Assembly: GCA_012274225.1 (NCBI GenBank)
Contig: JAAOZX010000175.1
Coordinates: forward strand, 1 to 33,860
Direction of reading: 5' to 3'
Source: Comamonadaceae bacterium
GTDB taxonomy: Bacteria; Pseudomonadota; Gammaproteobacteria; Burkholderiales; Burkholderiaceae_C
DNA: 33,860 nt
Position numbers and translations under genes: made by a program. Below, piece by piece: positions 8,380 to 17,032 of this stretch. The notes under the pieces were generated by a model. The model was not told where the DNA came from. It worked only from the letters and a program-made list of their open reading frames with translations, and did not search any database. Each line of letters starts with the position of its first letter. The stretch's first letter is position 1.

Positions 8380-9219
8380 TCAGAGCTTCTCGGTTTCGCC
8401 TTGGCGCGGCTGCCACTTCATCAGGCTTTTTTCGATCCGGCCCACTGCGCCGTCGAGCACCAGCGCGAATGCGGTGAGGACGACGATCCCGGCAAACACG
8501 GTGTTCACGTCGAAGGTGCCCTCGGCCTGCAGGATCAGGTAGCCCACGCCCCGGGCCGAACCCAGGTATTCGCCGACCACCGCGCCGACGAAAGCCAGCC
8601 CCACCGAGGTGTGCAGGCTGGAAAACACCCAGCTGGTGGCGCTGGGCAGGTACACGGTGCGCAGCAACTGCTTCTGGTTGGCGCCCAGCATGCGGGCGTT
8701 GGCCAGCACCACCGGACTGACTTCCTTGACACCCTGGTAGACGTTGAAGAACACGATGAAGAAGACCAGCGTGACCGCCAGCGCCACCTTGCTCCAGATG
8801 CCCAGGCCCAGCCACATCGAAAAGATCGGCGCCAGGATCACGCGAGGCATCGAGTTGGCGGCCTTGATATAGGGATCGAGTATCGCGCTGGCCGTGGGCG
8901 CCAGTGCCAGCCAGAGCCCGAAGACCAGGCCCAGCACGGTGCCGATGCCGAATGCCAGCACGGTCTCCAGCAACGTAACGCCCAGGTGCACGTAGATGTC
9001 GGCCCGGCCCGGCACGCCGTCGGGAAACAGCTCGGTCGGCGCGAACGACCAGGGCATGAACCAGGACCAGATGCGTCCGGCCACCTTGATCGGTTCGCCC
9101 AGGAAGAATGCATATTGCTCGTTGCGCGACACCAGGTGCCAGCCGAACAGGAACACGACGAGCAGGCCCACCTGCCAATAGCGCAGGTTCCCGGCGGAAG
9201 GTTTGAGCGCGGCCAACAT
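8380..9219 (-). CDS. ABC transporter permease, SsuC/TauC-like
   Basis: 279-residue inner-membrane permease of the nitrate/sulfonate/taurine class. It has about six hydrophobic segments (first at QVGLLVVFLFGWHLV, then LLETVLAFGIGTVLGLVFGLW). The EAA loop that contacts the ATPase is in NARMLGANQKQLLRTVYLPSA. Its start lies 2 bases after the stop of the ATPase gene at 9222-10037. A long periplasmic-type loop (about residues 40-75) between the first two membrane segments is larger than in SsuC. The substrate cannot be inferred. Confidence 0.93.
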   Translation of the reverse strand: MLAALKPSAGNLRYWQVGLLVVFLFGWHLVSRNEQYAFFLGEPIKVAGRIWSWFMPWSFAPTELFPDGVPGRADIYVHLGVTLLETVLAFGIGTVLGLVFGLWLALAPTASAILDPYIKAANSMPRVILAPIFSMWLGLGIWSKVALAVTLVFFIVFFNVYQGVKEVSPVVLANARMLGANQKQLLRTVYLPSATSWVFSSLHTSVGLAFVGAVVGEYLGSARGVGYLILQAEGTFDVNTVFAGIVVLTAFALVLDGAVGRIEKSLMKWQPRQGETEKL

Positions 9220-9221
9220 CG

Positions 9222-10037
9222 TCAGGCCGCCTTCTTCAATTGCTGCGCGTAGCCCTTGAGCACCTCGTCGCGCAGCACCGCCCAGATCTGCGTGTGCAAC
9301 TCGACGAAGCGCGGCTGGGTCCGGACCTCGGCCACGTCGCGCGGCCGGGGCAAATCGATTTCGAACTCGCCGATGGGCCGGGTCGCGGGCCCGGCCGACA
9401 GCACCACCACGCGGTCGCTCATGGCAATGGCCTCATCGAGGTCGTGGGTGATGAACAGCACGGCCTTCTTGCGCGCGGCCCACAGGTCGAGCACTTCGTT
9501 TTCCATCAGCTGGCGCGTCTGGATGTCGAGCGCGCTGAACGGCTCGTCCATCAGGATGATGTCGGGGTCGAGCGCCAGCACCTGGGCCAGGGCCGTGCGC
9601 TTGCGCATGCCGCCCGACAGCTGATGCGGATAGCGGTCGCCGAAGCCGGACAGGCCGACCCGCTCCAGCCAGGCCTGCGCTTGCGCCCGGGCCTCGCCAT
9701 CTGGCACGCCTCTGTATTGCAGCCCCACCATCACGTTGTCGATCGCGCTGCGCCAGGGCATCAACGCTTCGGTCTGGAACATGTAGCCGGCGCGGCGGTT
9801 GATGCCCTGCAGGTCCTGCCCGAACACCCTGACCTGGCCGGATGACGCCTGCATCAGCCCCGCCCCGATATTGAGCAGCGTGGACTTGCCGCAGCCCGTG
9901 GGTCCAACCACAGAGACGAACTCGCCGGCCCGGATTCGCAAGGTGCTGTCGGCGACGGCCGTGTAGCGCTGCCCCGGATTGTCCGCGGAATGAAAGGTGA
10001 CGGTGATCCGGTTGAGCTCGAGCGCGAAAGCAGACAT
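9222..10037 (-). CDS. ABC transporter ATP-binding protein, SsuB/TauB-like
   Basis: Energises the importer formed with the permease at 8380-9219 and the binding protein at 10107-11153. Walker A is GPTGCGKST, the signature is LSGGMRKRTALAQ, Walker B is DIILMDEPFSALD and the switch His is in LFITHDLDEA. I use the ATG at 10037 (MSAFALEL, 271 residues). An in-frame GTG at 10088 would put the start upstream of the hairpin terminator at 10053-10082 and add 17 residues without family character. Confidence 0.93.
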   Translation of the reverse strand: MSAFALELNRITVTFHSADNPGQRYTAVADSTLRIRAGEFVSVVGPTGCGKSTLLNIGAGLMQASSGQVRVFGQDLQGINRRAGYMFQTEALMPWRSAIDNVMVGLQYRGVPDGEARAQAQAWLERVGLSGFGDRYPHQLSGGMRKRTALAQVLALDPDIILMDEPFSALDIQTRQLMENEVLDLWAARKKAVLFITHDLDEAIAMSDRVVVLSAGPATRPIGEFEIDLPRPRDVAEVRTQPRFVELHTQIWAVLRDEVLKGYAQQLKKAA

Positions 10038-10052
10038 GGGCCGGAGGTTAAC

Positions 10053-10082
10053 AAAAACAGGAAGCCGGCCACGCGGCCGGCT
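10053..10082 (-). terminator. Intrinsic terminator between the binding-protein and ATPase genes
   Basis: On the minus strand AGCCGGCC, loop GCGT and GGCCGGCT form a perfect 8-bp stem (10063-10082), followed after a few bases by TTTTT (10053-10057). It lies after the substrate-binding gene (stop at 10107) and before the ATPase start (10037). A leaky terminator here would give more binding protein than membrane components, a known arrangement in ABC import operons. Confidence 0.7.
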
Positions 10083-10106
10083 CTGCACCCGTGTGGCAAC
10101 GCGCTT

Positions 10107-11153
10107 TCAGGCCTTGAATTTGTCCTTCGCGCGGCGGGCGAAGTCGTTGGTGTAGGTCTTGGCCAGGTCGATCTTTTCCGGCTTGATTTCGGGCTCGAAG
10201 CTCGCCAGCGCCCGCAGTGCCGTGCGCGGCCCTTCGTCGGGCATGATCCCGTCGAGGCCGATCGCCTCGCGAACCTTGTTGAAGGACGCCAGGTACAGCG
10301 CCCGGTCGCCCAGCAGGTAGCCCTCGGGCACGGTCTTGATGATGTCGCTGGGCCCGGCCGTCTGCAGCCACTTCAGGCCGCGCACGATCGCGTTGGCCAG
10401 GGCCTGGCAGGTATTGGGATTCTTCTGGATGAAATCGACGTGCGTGTAGAAGCAGGCCGCCGGCATGGGCCCGCCGAACACGTCGGTAGTGCCCTTGAGC
10501 GTGCGGGTGTCGCTGATGATCTTCACCTCGCCCTTCTGCTCCAGCATGGTCATCACCGGATCGGTGTTGCTCATGGCATCGATCTGGCCGGACCGCAGCG
10601 CCGCCAGGGCGCCGGCGGCCGTGCCAACACCGACATAGCTCACTTCGCTGGCCTTGATGCCGGCGCGCGAGAGCACCAGGTTGGCCACCATGTTGGTCGA
10701 TGAACCCGGGGCCGACACCCCGATCTTCTTGCCGCGCAGATCGGCCAGGCCTTTGTAGTTGGGCATCGTCTTGGTCGACACGCCCAGCGCAATCTGCGGC
10801 GCTCGTCCCATCAGGACGAATTCCCTGATCATCTGATTCTTCGCCTGCATGTTGATGGTGTGCTCGTAGGCACCGCTCACCACATCGGCCGAGCCGCCCA
10901 CCAGCGCCTGCAGCGCCTTGGCGCCACCCGCGAAGTCGGAAATCTCCACATCCAGGCCCTCGGCCTTGAAGTAGCCCAGCTGCTCCGAGATCGTCAGGGG
11001 AAGGTAGTAGAAAGCGGCTTTGCCGCCCACCGCGATCGCAATCTTGCTTTTCTCCAGCTTGGATTGGGCGCGCAGCGCGGGCGCGGCGATGGAAGCCACC
11101 GTCAAGGCGGCGGCCGAAGTGAACACGCGACGATTCAGGACAATCTTTTTCAT
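10107..11153 (-). CDS. ABC transporter substrate-binding protein, NMT1/SsuA-like
   Basis: 348-residue periplasmic binding protein. The N-terminus MKKIVLNRRVFTSAAALTV with cleavage near ALRAQS is a signal peptide with a Tat-like RR. The mature part reads like the SsuA/TauA/NMT1 family: YYLPLTISEQLGYFKAEGLDVEI, then GGSADVVSGAYEH, LRGKKIGVSAPGSSTNMVANL and GQIDAMSNTDPVMT. This family binds sulfonates, nitrate, taurine, aromatic acids or pyrimidines, and the ligand here is unknown. A GAGAGGTG ribosome-binding site lies just upstream. It is the first gene of its operon, with a terminator before the ATPase gene. Confidence 0.93.
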   Translation of the reverse strand: MKKIVLNRRVFTSAAALTVASIAAPALRAQSKLEKSKIAIAVGGKAAFYYLPLTISEQLGYFKAEGLDVEISDFAGGAKALQALVGGSADVVSGAYEHTINMQAKNQMIREFVLMGRAPQIALGVSTKTMPNYKGLADLRGKKIGVSAPGSSTNMVANLVLSRAGIKASEVSYVGVGTAAGALAALRSGQIDAMSNTDPVMTMLEQKGEVKIISDTRTLKGTTDVFGGPMPAACFYTHVDFIQKNPNTCQALANAIVRGLKWLQTAGPSDIIKTVPEGYLLGDRALYLASFNKVREAIGLDGIMPDEGPRTALRALASFEPEIKPEKIDLAKTYTNDFARRAKDKFKA

Positions 11154-11271
11154 TGGAATGCACCTCTCTGGCTGGCTTTAGAGGCTACCCCGGGGTGCTG
11201 CAGTGCCGCATCGGGAACATCCCCGTGCGGGTTTCCACGTAAGGTGCGCGCCGAATCGCGCGCGGACCGAG

Positions 11272-11691
11272 TCAACGGTAGCCGGAGAACAGGATCACGA
11301 TGTTCACCAGCAGCGCCAGCGTCCAGATGGCGGAGCGGATGGTGGGCAGTCCGGCCACGTACATCGCGATGTAGACCATCCTGAGCGTGACGAACACGAC
11401 GGCCAGGGTGTCCAGCCGGGTCTGCGGCGCGCCCAACTGGTGCGCGATGATCACCGCGCCAATGAACAGCGGCAGGGCTTCGAAGCTGTTGGCCTGGGCC
11501 GCGTTGGCACGGGCATGCCAGTCGGTCTGCCGCGCCAGCCAGCCGCGCGGGTCGTTGTTGTCGTAACCGCCCTGCTTGCGCGGCTTGCCGAAGCCGCTGG
11601 ACTTGGCAAGGGTCGCGCAAACGAAAGGCAGCAGCGCGGCGATCAGCACGCACCAGTACGCCACCGTGAACCGTGCCAGCTGCATCGTCAT
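11272..11691 (-). CDS. MAPEG-family membrane protein
   Basis: 139 residues with four hydrophobic segments: VAYWCVLIAALLPFVCATLA, the region LPLFIGAVIIAHQLG, LAVVFVTLRMVYIAMYVAGL and WTLALLVNIVILFSG. The ARANAAQANSFEALPLFIGAV stretch is the ARxxNxxE-type glutathione-binding motif of MAPEG proteins. It starts 10 bases after recR with AAGGAG lying inside the end of recR, so it is probably the last gene of dnaX-ybaB-recR-MAPEG. Enzymatic activity (glutathione transferase/peroxidase type) is possible but not demonstrable here. Confidence 0.85.
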   Translation of the reverse strand: MTMQLARFTVAYWCVLIAALLPFVCATLAKSSGFGKPRKQGGYDNNDPRGWLARQTDWHARANAAQANSFEALPLFIGAVIIAHQLGAPQTRLDTLAVVFVTLRMVYIAMYVAGLPTIRSAIWTLALLVNIVILFSGYR

Positions 11692-11701
11692 GTCGTCTCC
11701 T

Positions 11702-12289
11702 TCATCGCCGGTCCACCATCGCGTGGGCGATGGTGCCCAGGTCGACGTATTCCAGCTCGCTGCCGGCCGGCACGCCTCGCGCCAGCCGCGTGACGTTCAG
11801 GCCGCGGGCCCTGAGCGCTTCGCCGATGACATGGGCCGTGGCCTCGCCCTCCGCGGTGAAATTGGTCGCCAGGATCACTTCCTGCACCACCCCGTCGGTG
11901 GCGCGTTCGAAGAGCTTGGCCAGGCCGATGTCCTTGGGCCCGATGCCGTCCAGCGGGCTGAGCTTGCCCATCAGCACGAAGTACAGCCCGCGGAACGCCG
12001 CCGTCCGCTCCACCGCCGCCTGGTCGGCCGGTGTCTCGACCACGCACAGCTTGCTGCGATCGCGTTGTGGGTCCAGGCAGGTAGCGCACATCTCGTTTTC
12101 GGTGAAGGTGTGGCACAAGGTGCAGTGTGTGATGCGCGTGGCCGCCTGCTGCAGTGCCTGCGCCAGCACCTGCGCGCCGGCGCGGTCGTGCTGCAGCAGA
12201 TGGAAGGCCATGCGCGAAGCCGACCTGACGCCCACGCCCGGCAGCCGGCGCAGCGCCTCGATCAGGGCGTCGAGGGCGTTGGCGCTCAA
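11702..12289 (-). CDS. recR: Recombination mediator protein RecR
   Basis: Acts with RecF/RecO to load RecA at single-strand gaps. Order of features: HhH-type N-terminus [20 protein letters not shown], a Cys4 zinc finger [16 protein letters not shown], and a Toprim domain with [12 protein letters not shown] and [14 protein letters not shown], then the C-terminal Walker-B-like end. The only start giving the family length (195 residues) is TTG at 12289-12287, which overlaps the ybaB stop as TTGA. An in-frame reading further upstream lies inside ybaB and has no family character. Confidence 0.93.
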   Translation of the reverse strand: MSANALDALIEALRRLPGVGVRSASRMAFHLLQHDRAGAQVLAQALQQAATRITHCTLCHTFTENEMCATCLDPQRDRSKLCVVETPADQAAVERTAAFRGLYFVLMGKLSPLDGIGPKDIGLAKLFERATDGVVQEVILATNFTAEGEATAHVIGEALRARGLNVTRLARGVPAGSELEYVDLGTIAHAMVDRR

Positions 12290-12618
12290 AACGGCAGCTT
12301 CATCCCGCCCGGCAGGCCGGGCATGCCGGCGGTGATCTTGCCGAGCTTTTCCGACGATGTTTCCTCGGCCTTGCGCACCGCCGCGTTGAAAGCGGCCGCC
12401 ACCAGGTCCTCGAGCATGTCCTTGTCTTCCGCCAGCAGGCTGGGATCGATGGTCACCCGCTTGACGTCGTGCTTGCAGGTCATCACCACCTTGACGAGGC
12501 CGGCGCCGGACTCGCCGGATACCTCCACCAGCGCCAGTTCGTCCTGGGCCTTTTTCAAGTTGTCCTGCATGGCCTGGGCCTGCTTCATGAGGCCGGCCAG
12601 CTGTCCCTTGTTGAACAT
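12286..12618 (-). CDS. ybaB: Nucleoid-associated protein YbaB/EbfC
   Basis: 110-residue DNA-binding protein of the YbaB/EbfC family, usually encoded between dnaX and recR as here. The N-terminal helix [20 protein letters not shown] and the core [20 protein letters not shown] are typical, as is the glycine-rich C-terminus [12 protein letters not shown]. It starts 17 bases after dnaX and its TGA stop overlaps the TTG start of recR. Confidence 0.95.
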   Translation of the reverse strand: MFNKGQLAGLMKQAQAMQDNLKKAQDELALVEVSGESGAGLVKVVMTCKHDVKRVTIDPSLLAEDKDMLEDLVAAAFNAAVRKAEETSSEKLGKITAGMPGLPGGMKLPF

Positions 12619-12635
12619 GGTATTGGTCCTTTTCT

Positions 12636-14471
12636 CTAATCGGGTAGTGGGTTGGTCGATACCGGCTTGATGCTGCCCGGAACGATTTTCGCGCCAAAGT
12701 CTCGCATCATCGCCTGAATAAAGGGGTCGCCGTGGATGGCCTCCTCGGCCGCCCGCTGTCTTTCGGCTTGCGCGGCCGCCTGCCGGCGCGCCGGGCTGTC
12801 GGTCACGACCCCCACTTCGACGCTGAGGTTCACCGCGTGACCGGCCGCGTGCAGCGCCGCGCGCAGGCGCTCGCGGCTGGCGGACTGGTTGAGCGACTCG
12901 CGCTCGACCCGCAGCATCCAGTGATCCGGGTCGCGCGCCACCAGTTGGGATTGCAGGGCCAGCTCCCGCACCAGCGCCGCCACCGCTTCGCGGGCCACCA
13001 GGGCGGCTACCGTGGCCTGCCAGAAATCGCCTTCTTCCGTGGGTACCAGCCGGCCGGCCGGTGCGGCCGGCTCGCGAGTCGACTCGGCCTGCAAGTGCAC
13101 GGGCACCCGCACCATCTCGCTGGCGGGCTGACCGTTCAGCGTGCGAGGATGCGGCCTGGGCGCGGCCGCCTGCGGGCGTTGCTCCACCACCGGAAGAACG
13201 CGACCCGGAGGTGCGCCGGCAACTGCCTCGATAGCTGCCGGGATGCGCGCTGGCTCGGCCACAGCAGTAGTGGGCATTGGGGCAGCTTGAACGCGGGTGC
13301 CGGGCGGCGCCGCGGCCGCACCGGCATCACTCAGAGTTTTTTTTTCCGCTGAGCCTGCGGCAGCCTCGGAACGCGGCGCATGGAAGGCAAGCAGCCGCAA
13401 CAGCACCATGGTCAGCGCGGAGTACTCGTCGGGCGCCAGGCCGAGTTCGGAGCGTCCATGCAGGCACATGCTGTAGAGCAACTGGGTTTCGTCGGCCGGC
13501 ATCCGCTGCGCCAGCCTCGCAATTTCGGCAGACTCCGGGTCACGCGGGTCCACGGCACCCGGCACGGCCTGGATCACGGCCATGCGCTGCAGGATGGCGC
13601 TCATCTCTTCCAGCGCGGACGCAGCGCTCAGGCCATGCAGCCGCAGCGATTCGGAAATCTCCACCACGGTCTTGCCGTCGCCATGCGCCAGTGCCTCGAT
13701 CAGCCTGAAGACATGGGTGCGATCGACACTGCCCAGCATCTGCCGCACCGCGGCTTCCTGCAGCGTGCCGCCGCCGAACGCGATGGCCTGGTCGGTCAAC
13801 GACAGCGCATCGCGCATCGAGCCGCGGGCCGCGCGCGCCAGCAGGCGCAAGGCCTGCGGATTGGCCTCCACGCCTTCGGCACGCAGTACCTGAACCAGAT
13901 GCTCCTCAATGGTCTCGGGCGCCATCGGCCGCAGGTTGAATTGCAGGCAGCGCGAGAGCACTGTCACTGGCACCTTCTGCGGATCGGTGGTCGCCAGCAC
14001 GAACTTGAGGTACTCCGGCGGCTCCTCGAGGGTCTTGAGCATCGCGTTGAAGGCATGCCCGGTGAGCATGTGCACCTCGTCGATCATGAAGACCTTGAAG
14101 CGCCCCTGCACCGGCTTGTAGACCGCCTGCTCCAGCAGCGATTGCACTTCGTCGACGCCGCGATTGGAAGCGGCATCCAGCTCGGTGTAATCGATGAAAC
14201 GACCGCCGTCGATGTCGCGGCAGGCCTGGCAAACCCCGCAGGGCGTCGCGGTGATACCGCCGTGCCCGTCCGGCCCCTGGCAGTTCAGCGACTTCGCCAG
14301 GATGCGCGCCACGGTGGTCTTGCCCACGCCTCGGGTGCCCGTGAACAGGTAGGCATGATGCAGCCGCTGCTGCGTCAGCGCATTGCTGAGCGCCCGCACG
14401 ACATGGTCCTGGCCGACCATTTCGAGAAATGTTTTCGGCCGGTACTTGCGGGCGAGCACGAGGTAGGACAT
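12636..14471 (-). CDS. dnaX: DNA polymerase III subunits tau/gamma
   Basis: Clamp-loader ATPase and holoenzyme organiser; full-length tau is 611 residues (643 in E. coli). AAA+ features: Walker [10 protein letters not shown], a zinc module (C64 in SLNCQ, then CGVCQAC), Walker [10 protein letters not shown], and sensor 1 and SRC in [15 protein letters not shown]. After about residue 370 comes a Pro/Ala-rich linker and then tau-specific domains IV-V, ending [20 protein letters not shown], a conserved C-terminus in this group. An A9 run at codons 376-379, followed by stops in both other frames and a hairpin, indicates a shorter gamma form of about 379-381 residues. The ATG at 14471 begins [15 protein letters not shown], the normal family start. 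Confidence 0.97.
   Translation of the reverse strand: MSYLVLARKYRPKTFLEMVGQDHVVRALSNALTQQRLHHAYLFTGTRGVGKTTVARILAKSLNCQGPDGHGGITATPCGVCQACRDIDGGRFIDYTELDAASNRGVDEVQSLLEQAVYKPVQGRFKVFMIDEVHMLTGHAFNAMLKTLEEPPEYLKFVLATTDPQKVPVTVLSRCLQFNLRPMAPETIEEHLVQVLRAEGVEANPQALRLLARAARGSMRDALSLTDQAIAFGGGTLQEAAVRQMLGSVDRTHVFRLIEALAHGDGKTVVEISESLRLHGLSAASALEEMSAILQRMAVIQAVPGAVDPRDPESAEIARLAQRMPADETQLLYSMCLHGRSELGLAPDEYSALTMVLLRLLAFHAPRSEAAAGSAEKKTLSDAGAAAAPPGTRVQAAPMPTTAVAEPARIPAAIEAVAGAPPGRVLPVVEQRPQAAAPRPHPRTLNGQPASEMVRVPVHLQAESTREPAAPAGRLVPTEEGDFWQATVAALVAREAVAALVRELALQSQLVARDPDHWMLRVERESLNQSASRERLRAALHAAGHAVNLSVEVGVVTDSPARRQAAAQAERQRAAEEAIHGDPFIQAMMRDFGAKIVPGSIKPVSTNPLPD
13298..13346 (-). promoter_or_regulatory. 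Programmed frameshift/slippage site in dnaX (gamma production)
   Basis: On the minus strand G-A9 (13346-13337) is read GAA AAA AAA A in the zero frame at codons 376-379. A -1 shift gives Asn-Ser-Glu then TGA (13329-13327), and a +1 shift (or loss of one A) gives Leu then TGA (13333-13331). Directly after the -1 stop, 13326-13298 folds into an 11-bp GC-rich stem with one bulged T: TGCCGG plus GCGGC pair with GCCGC plus CCGGCA around a 6-base loop. Slippery run, nearby stop and hairpin match the E. coli ribosomal frameshift; A9 also matches transcriptional slippage in Thermus dnaX. Confidence 0.75.
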
Positions 14472-14531
14472 GCGGGAATTCTACGGGGTGGGATATTGCA
14501 GGGGCTTCACCTCCACGGCGGCGACGGCCAC

Positions 14532-14537
14532 TACAAT
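14532..14537 (+). promoter_or_regulatory. -10 element for the 4.5S RNA
   Basis: TACAAT (TATAAT with one mismatch) lies 6-8 bases before the predicted 5' end of the SRP RNA. A -35 match is poor (TTCACC at 14506-14511, spacing 20), so only the -10 is proposed. Confidence 0.5.
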
Positions 14538-14542
14538 AACGC

Positions 14543-14640
14543 TTGACGGGCCTCCCCGCATGGTGAAGCGGCCAACCGGGTCAGGTGGGGAACCAAGCAG
14601 CCCTAACTGTGGAGCCAGTGCCGGGGGTAAGGCTCGTCAA
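14543..14640 (+). ncRNA. ffs: Signal recognition particle RNA (4.5S, small bacterial type)
   Basis: The universally conserved SRP domain IV is present: GGGTCAGGTGGGGAACCAAG then CAGCCC at about 14578-14603, with the asymmetric CAGG/AGCA loop and a GGAA tetraloop that bind Ffh and FtsY. The ends pair: TTGACGGGCCT at the 5' end with AGGCTCGTCAA at the 3' end (with G-U pairs), giving a hairpin of about 98 nt. The 5' and 3' limits are set by this pairing and could be off by a few bases. It is transcribed divergently from dnaX, a common neighbour in this group. Confidence 0.93.
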
Positions 14641-14720
14641 CCTTCTTTGGCTCCGCCCGACGCGACGCAGACATGCGCCGCACATTGTTGATGCGTAGCC
14701 CCAGTCCCCGACGCGCTTAC

Positions 14721-16298
14721 ATGCTCTCCCCCATCCGATTGGCGGCGGCGATGCTGCTGAGTCTGCTGCTGTTGACCGTGGCGATGGCGGCCGCGGCCTC
14801 GCCGCTGTGGGTGGATCAGGGCCGCCCCACCGACGCAGCCCGCCAGGCGGTGGCAGTGCTGGCATCCGCAGCCGACGACGGGCTGCAGCCCGAGGACTAC
14901 GATGCCGCCCCATTGGCGCAGGCCCTGGATCAAGCCGCGCGGGGCGCTGGGCTCGACACTATGGCAGCCACCCGGCTGGACAACGCGCTGAGCGCGGCCG
15001 TACAACGCTACCTGAGCGACTTGCATTCCGGCCGCGTGGACCCTCGTCGCATCCACGCGGACTTCTCCATGCCCGCGCCCGAGCGCATCGATCCTTCGAG
15101 TTACCTGAGCGCCGCGCTGGCAGGCCCCAGCCTGGCCGATGCGCTCCACGCGGCCGCACCCCACGTGCCGCTCTATGCGAGCCTGCGAGCGCAACTGGCC
15201 CGCTACCGCGCCCTGGCCGGTCACCCGGCCTGGGCCACGCCGCTGCCCGCGCTGCCCGGGCGCAAGCTCGAGCCCGGAACGGCCTGGGCCGGCTTGCCGC
15301 TTCTCACGCAGCGGCTGGTCGCTCTGGGCGACCTGCCGCAGGGCACGCCTGCGCCCGAGGTTTATGACGATGTGATGCAGGGGGGTGTGATGGCATTCCA
15401 GCAGCGCCACGCCCTGACGCCCGACGGGGTGCTCGGCAAGGGCACGCTGGCGCAACTGGTCGTCTCGACCGCGGACCGCGTACGCCAGATCGAACTGGCC
15501 ATGGAGCGCCTGCGCTGGACGCCGCTGTTGCGCGCACCGCGCATGATCGTGGTCAACGTGCCGGAATTCGTGCTGCGTGCCTATGAATTGCACGAAGGCA
15601 AGGTATTCGTGCGGCTCACCATGAATGTCATCGTGGGCAAGGCCTTGAAGACGCAAACCCCGCTGTTCGACGAGGACATGCGTTTCATCGAGTTCAGCCC
15701 CTACTGGAACGTGCCGCCGTCCATTGCCCGCGCCGAGACTGTGCCGCGGCTTCGGCGCGATCCGGCGTATTTCGAGCAGGAAGGTTTTGAGTTCGTCAGT
15801 GGTGGCGGTGAGGTGCACACCACGCTGTCCGCGCAGGACCTCGACGCCGTGGCGCGGGGCCAGATGCGCATACGCCAGCGACCCGGACCGCAGAACGCGC
15901 TGGGCGACATCAAGTTCGTGTTTCCCAACAACAGCAACATCTATCTGCACCATACGCCGGCGACCGGGCTTTTCCAGCGCGATCGGCGCGACCTCAGCCA
16001 TGGATGCATCCGCGTGGAAGAGCCCGTGGCGCTGGCGCAGTTCGTGCTGCAGAACGCCCCTGAATGGACCGAAGCGCGCATCCGCGCCGCGATGGGACAA
16101 GGCCAATCGTCGACCCTGCGCCTGGCCGAGGCGCTGCCGGTGGTGATTGCGTACAGCACCGCGATCGTCAAGAACGGCAAGGTGAATTTCTTTGCCGACA
16201 TTTACGGACACGATCGCCTGCTGGATCGGGCATTGCGGGAACAGGCCCAGGCAAGGGCACAGCAGCGTAGCGCCGATCCCGTGCCTGGTGCAGAATGA
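14721..16298 (+). CDS. L,D-transpeptidase, YcbB (LdtD)-like
   Basis: Periplasmic enzyme that would form 3-3 cross-links in peptidoglycan. From MLSPIRLAAAMLLSLLLLTV a clean signal peptide cleaves near AAAA-SPLWVD. An N-terminal scaffold domain follows, then a peptidoglycan-binding motif (AFQQRHALTPDGVLGKGTL), then the YkuD catalytic domain with LTMNVIVGKALKTQTPLF and the active site SHGCIRVEEP, Cys429 when counted from this start. Its 525 residues compare with 615 in E. coli YcbB. In-frame ATGs at 14673 and 14691 would add 16 or 10 residues; none has a good ribosome-binding site, and I prefer 14721 because it gives a normal signal peptide. Confidence 0.92.
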   Translation: MLSPIRLAAAMLLSLLLLTVAMAAAASPLWVDQGRPTDAARQAVAVLASAADDGLQPEDYDAAPLAQALDQAARGAGLDTMAATRLDNALSAAVQRYLSDLHSGRVDPRRIHADFSMPAPERIDPSSYLSAALAGPSLADALHAAAPHVPLYASLRAQLARYRALAGHPAWATPLPALPGRKLEPGTAWAGLPLLTQRLVALGDLPQGTPAPEVYDDVMQGGVMAFQQRHALTPDGVLGKGTLAQLVVSTADRVRQIELAMERLRWTPLLRAPRMIVVNVPEFVLRAYELHEGKVFVRLTMNVIVGKALKTQTPLFDEDMRFIEFSPYWNVPPSIARAETVPRLRRDPAYFEQEGFEFVSGGGEVHTTLSAQDLDAVARGQMRIRQRPGPQNALGDIKFVFPNNSNIYLHHTPATGLFQRDRRDLSHGCIRVEEPVALAQFVLQNAPEWTEARIRAAMGQGQSSTLRLAEALPVVIAYSTAIVKNGKVNFFADIYGHDRLLDRALREQAQARAQQRSADPVPGAE

Positions 16299-16326
16299 CG
16301 CGCAGGAAATACCCCCATCTGACACC

Positions 16327-16887
16327 ATGACCCAGTTCCACCAACCCGGCCGCCGTGGCTTCCTGCGCCGAAGCGCCCAGCTCCTCGTGGCAGGCTCGGC
16401 AGCGCCCCTGGCGGCGGCGCCGGCGCTGGCGGCCCTGCCCGAGGCGCGCAGCCTGGCGCTGGTCCACACCCACACCGGCGAGCGGCTTTCCGTCGTCTAC
16501 GCCATGGGTGAGCAATTCGTGCCACAGGCGCTGGGCCACCTCAATCATTTCCTGCGCGATCATTACAGCGGCGAAGTCGGCCTCATCGACCCGCAGCTGT
16601 TCGATTTGCTGCACGGCCTGTGGCAGGAACTGGGCGCGGGCCAGCCGTTCGAAGTCATCTCGGGTTACCGCACCGCCGCGACCAACAGCCTGTTGCGCAA
16701 CACGCGGGGCGGCGGCGTGGCCAAGCACAGCCTGCACATGGAGGGCAAGGCCATTGACGTGCGGCTGCCGGGCGTGCCGTTGGTGGACCTGCGCGATGCA
16801 GCGCTCTCGCTGCGCACCGGCGGCGTGGGGTTCTACCCGCGCGAGCAGTTCGTCCACGTCGATATCGGACGCGTGCGCAGCTGGTGA
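16327..16887 (+). CDS. YcbK-family (DUF882) exported peptidase-like protein
   Basis: 186 residues with a Tat-type signal peptide (GRRGFLRRSAQLLVAGSAA, cleavage near ALA-ALPEA). The mature domain belongs to the M15-like DUF882/YcbK family: SGYRTAATNSLLR, the zinc-ligand pattern SLHMEGKAIDVRLP (HxxxxxxxD) and FVHVDIGRVR. These keep the His-Asp-His metal site of D-Ala-D-Ala peptidases (MepK-type enzymes in E. coli cut 3-3 cross-links). It lies 28 bases after the L,D-transpeptidase gene, as ycbB-ycbK do in E. coli. The open frame extends upstream, but the ATG at 16327 is the one that gives a normal Tat leader. Confidence 0.92.
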   Translation: MTQFHQPGRRGFLRRSAQLLVAGSAAPLAAAPALAALPEARSLALVHTHTGERLSVVYAMGEQFVPQALGHLNHFLRDHYSGEVGLIDPQLFDLLHGLWQELGAGQPFEVISGYRTAATNSLLRNTRGGGVAKHSLHMEGKAIDVRLPGVPLVDLRDAALSLRTGGVGFYPREQFVHVDIGRVRSW

Positions 16888-17032
16888 TTGACGCACGCTA
16901 GCGCAGCGGCGCCGTGCGCTCGATTGAGGTCACGCATGCATCGCATGGCAGTGACCGACCCCAAAATTCGGCCCAGTCCGACACACATCCCGTTACGGCG
17001 ACCTATACTGAAATCAACCGTTGGAGGTTGTC

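Noticed and set aside
13337-13345. A9 run in dnaX as a sequencing error
   Set aside because: With nine A the frame stays open through to a conserved tau C-terminus ([19 protein letters not shown]), so the count is consistent with an intact gene.
14637-16475. 612-residue minus-strand open frame opposite the L,D-transpeptidase
   Set aside because: It is a composition shadow of a gene with signal peptide and active site on the other strand.
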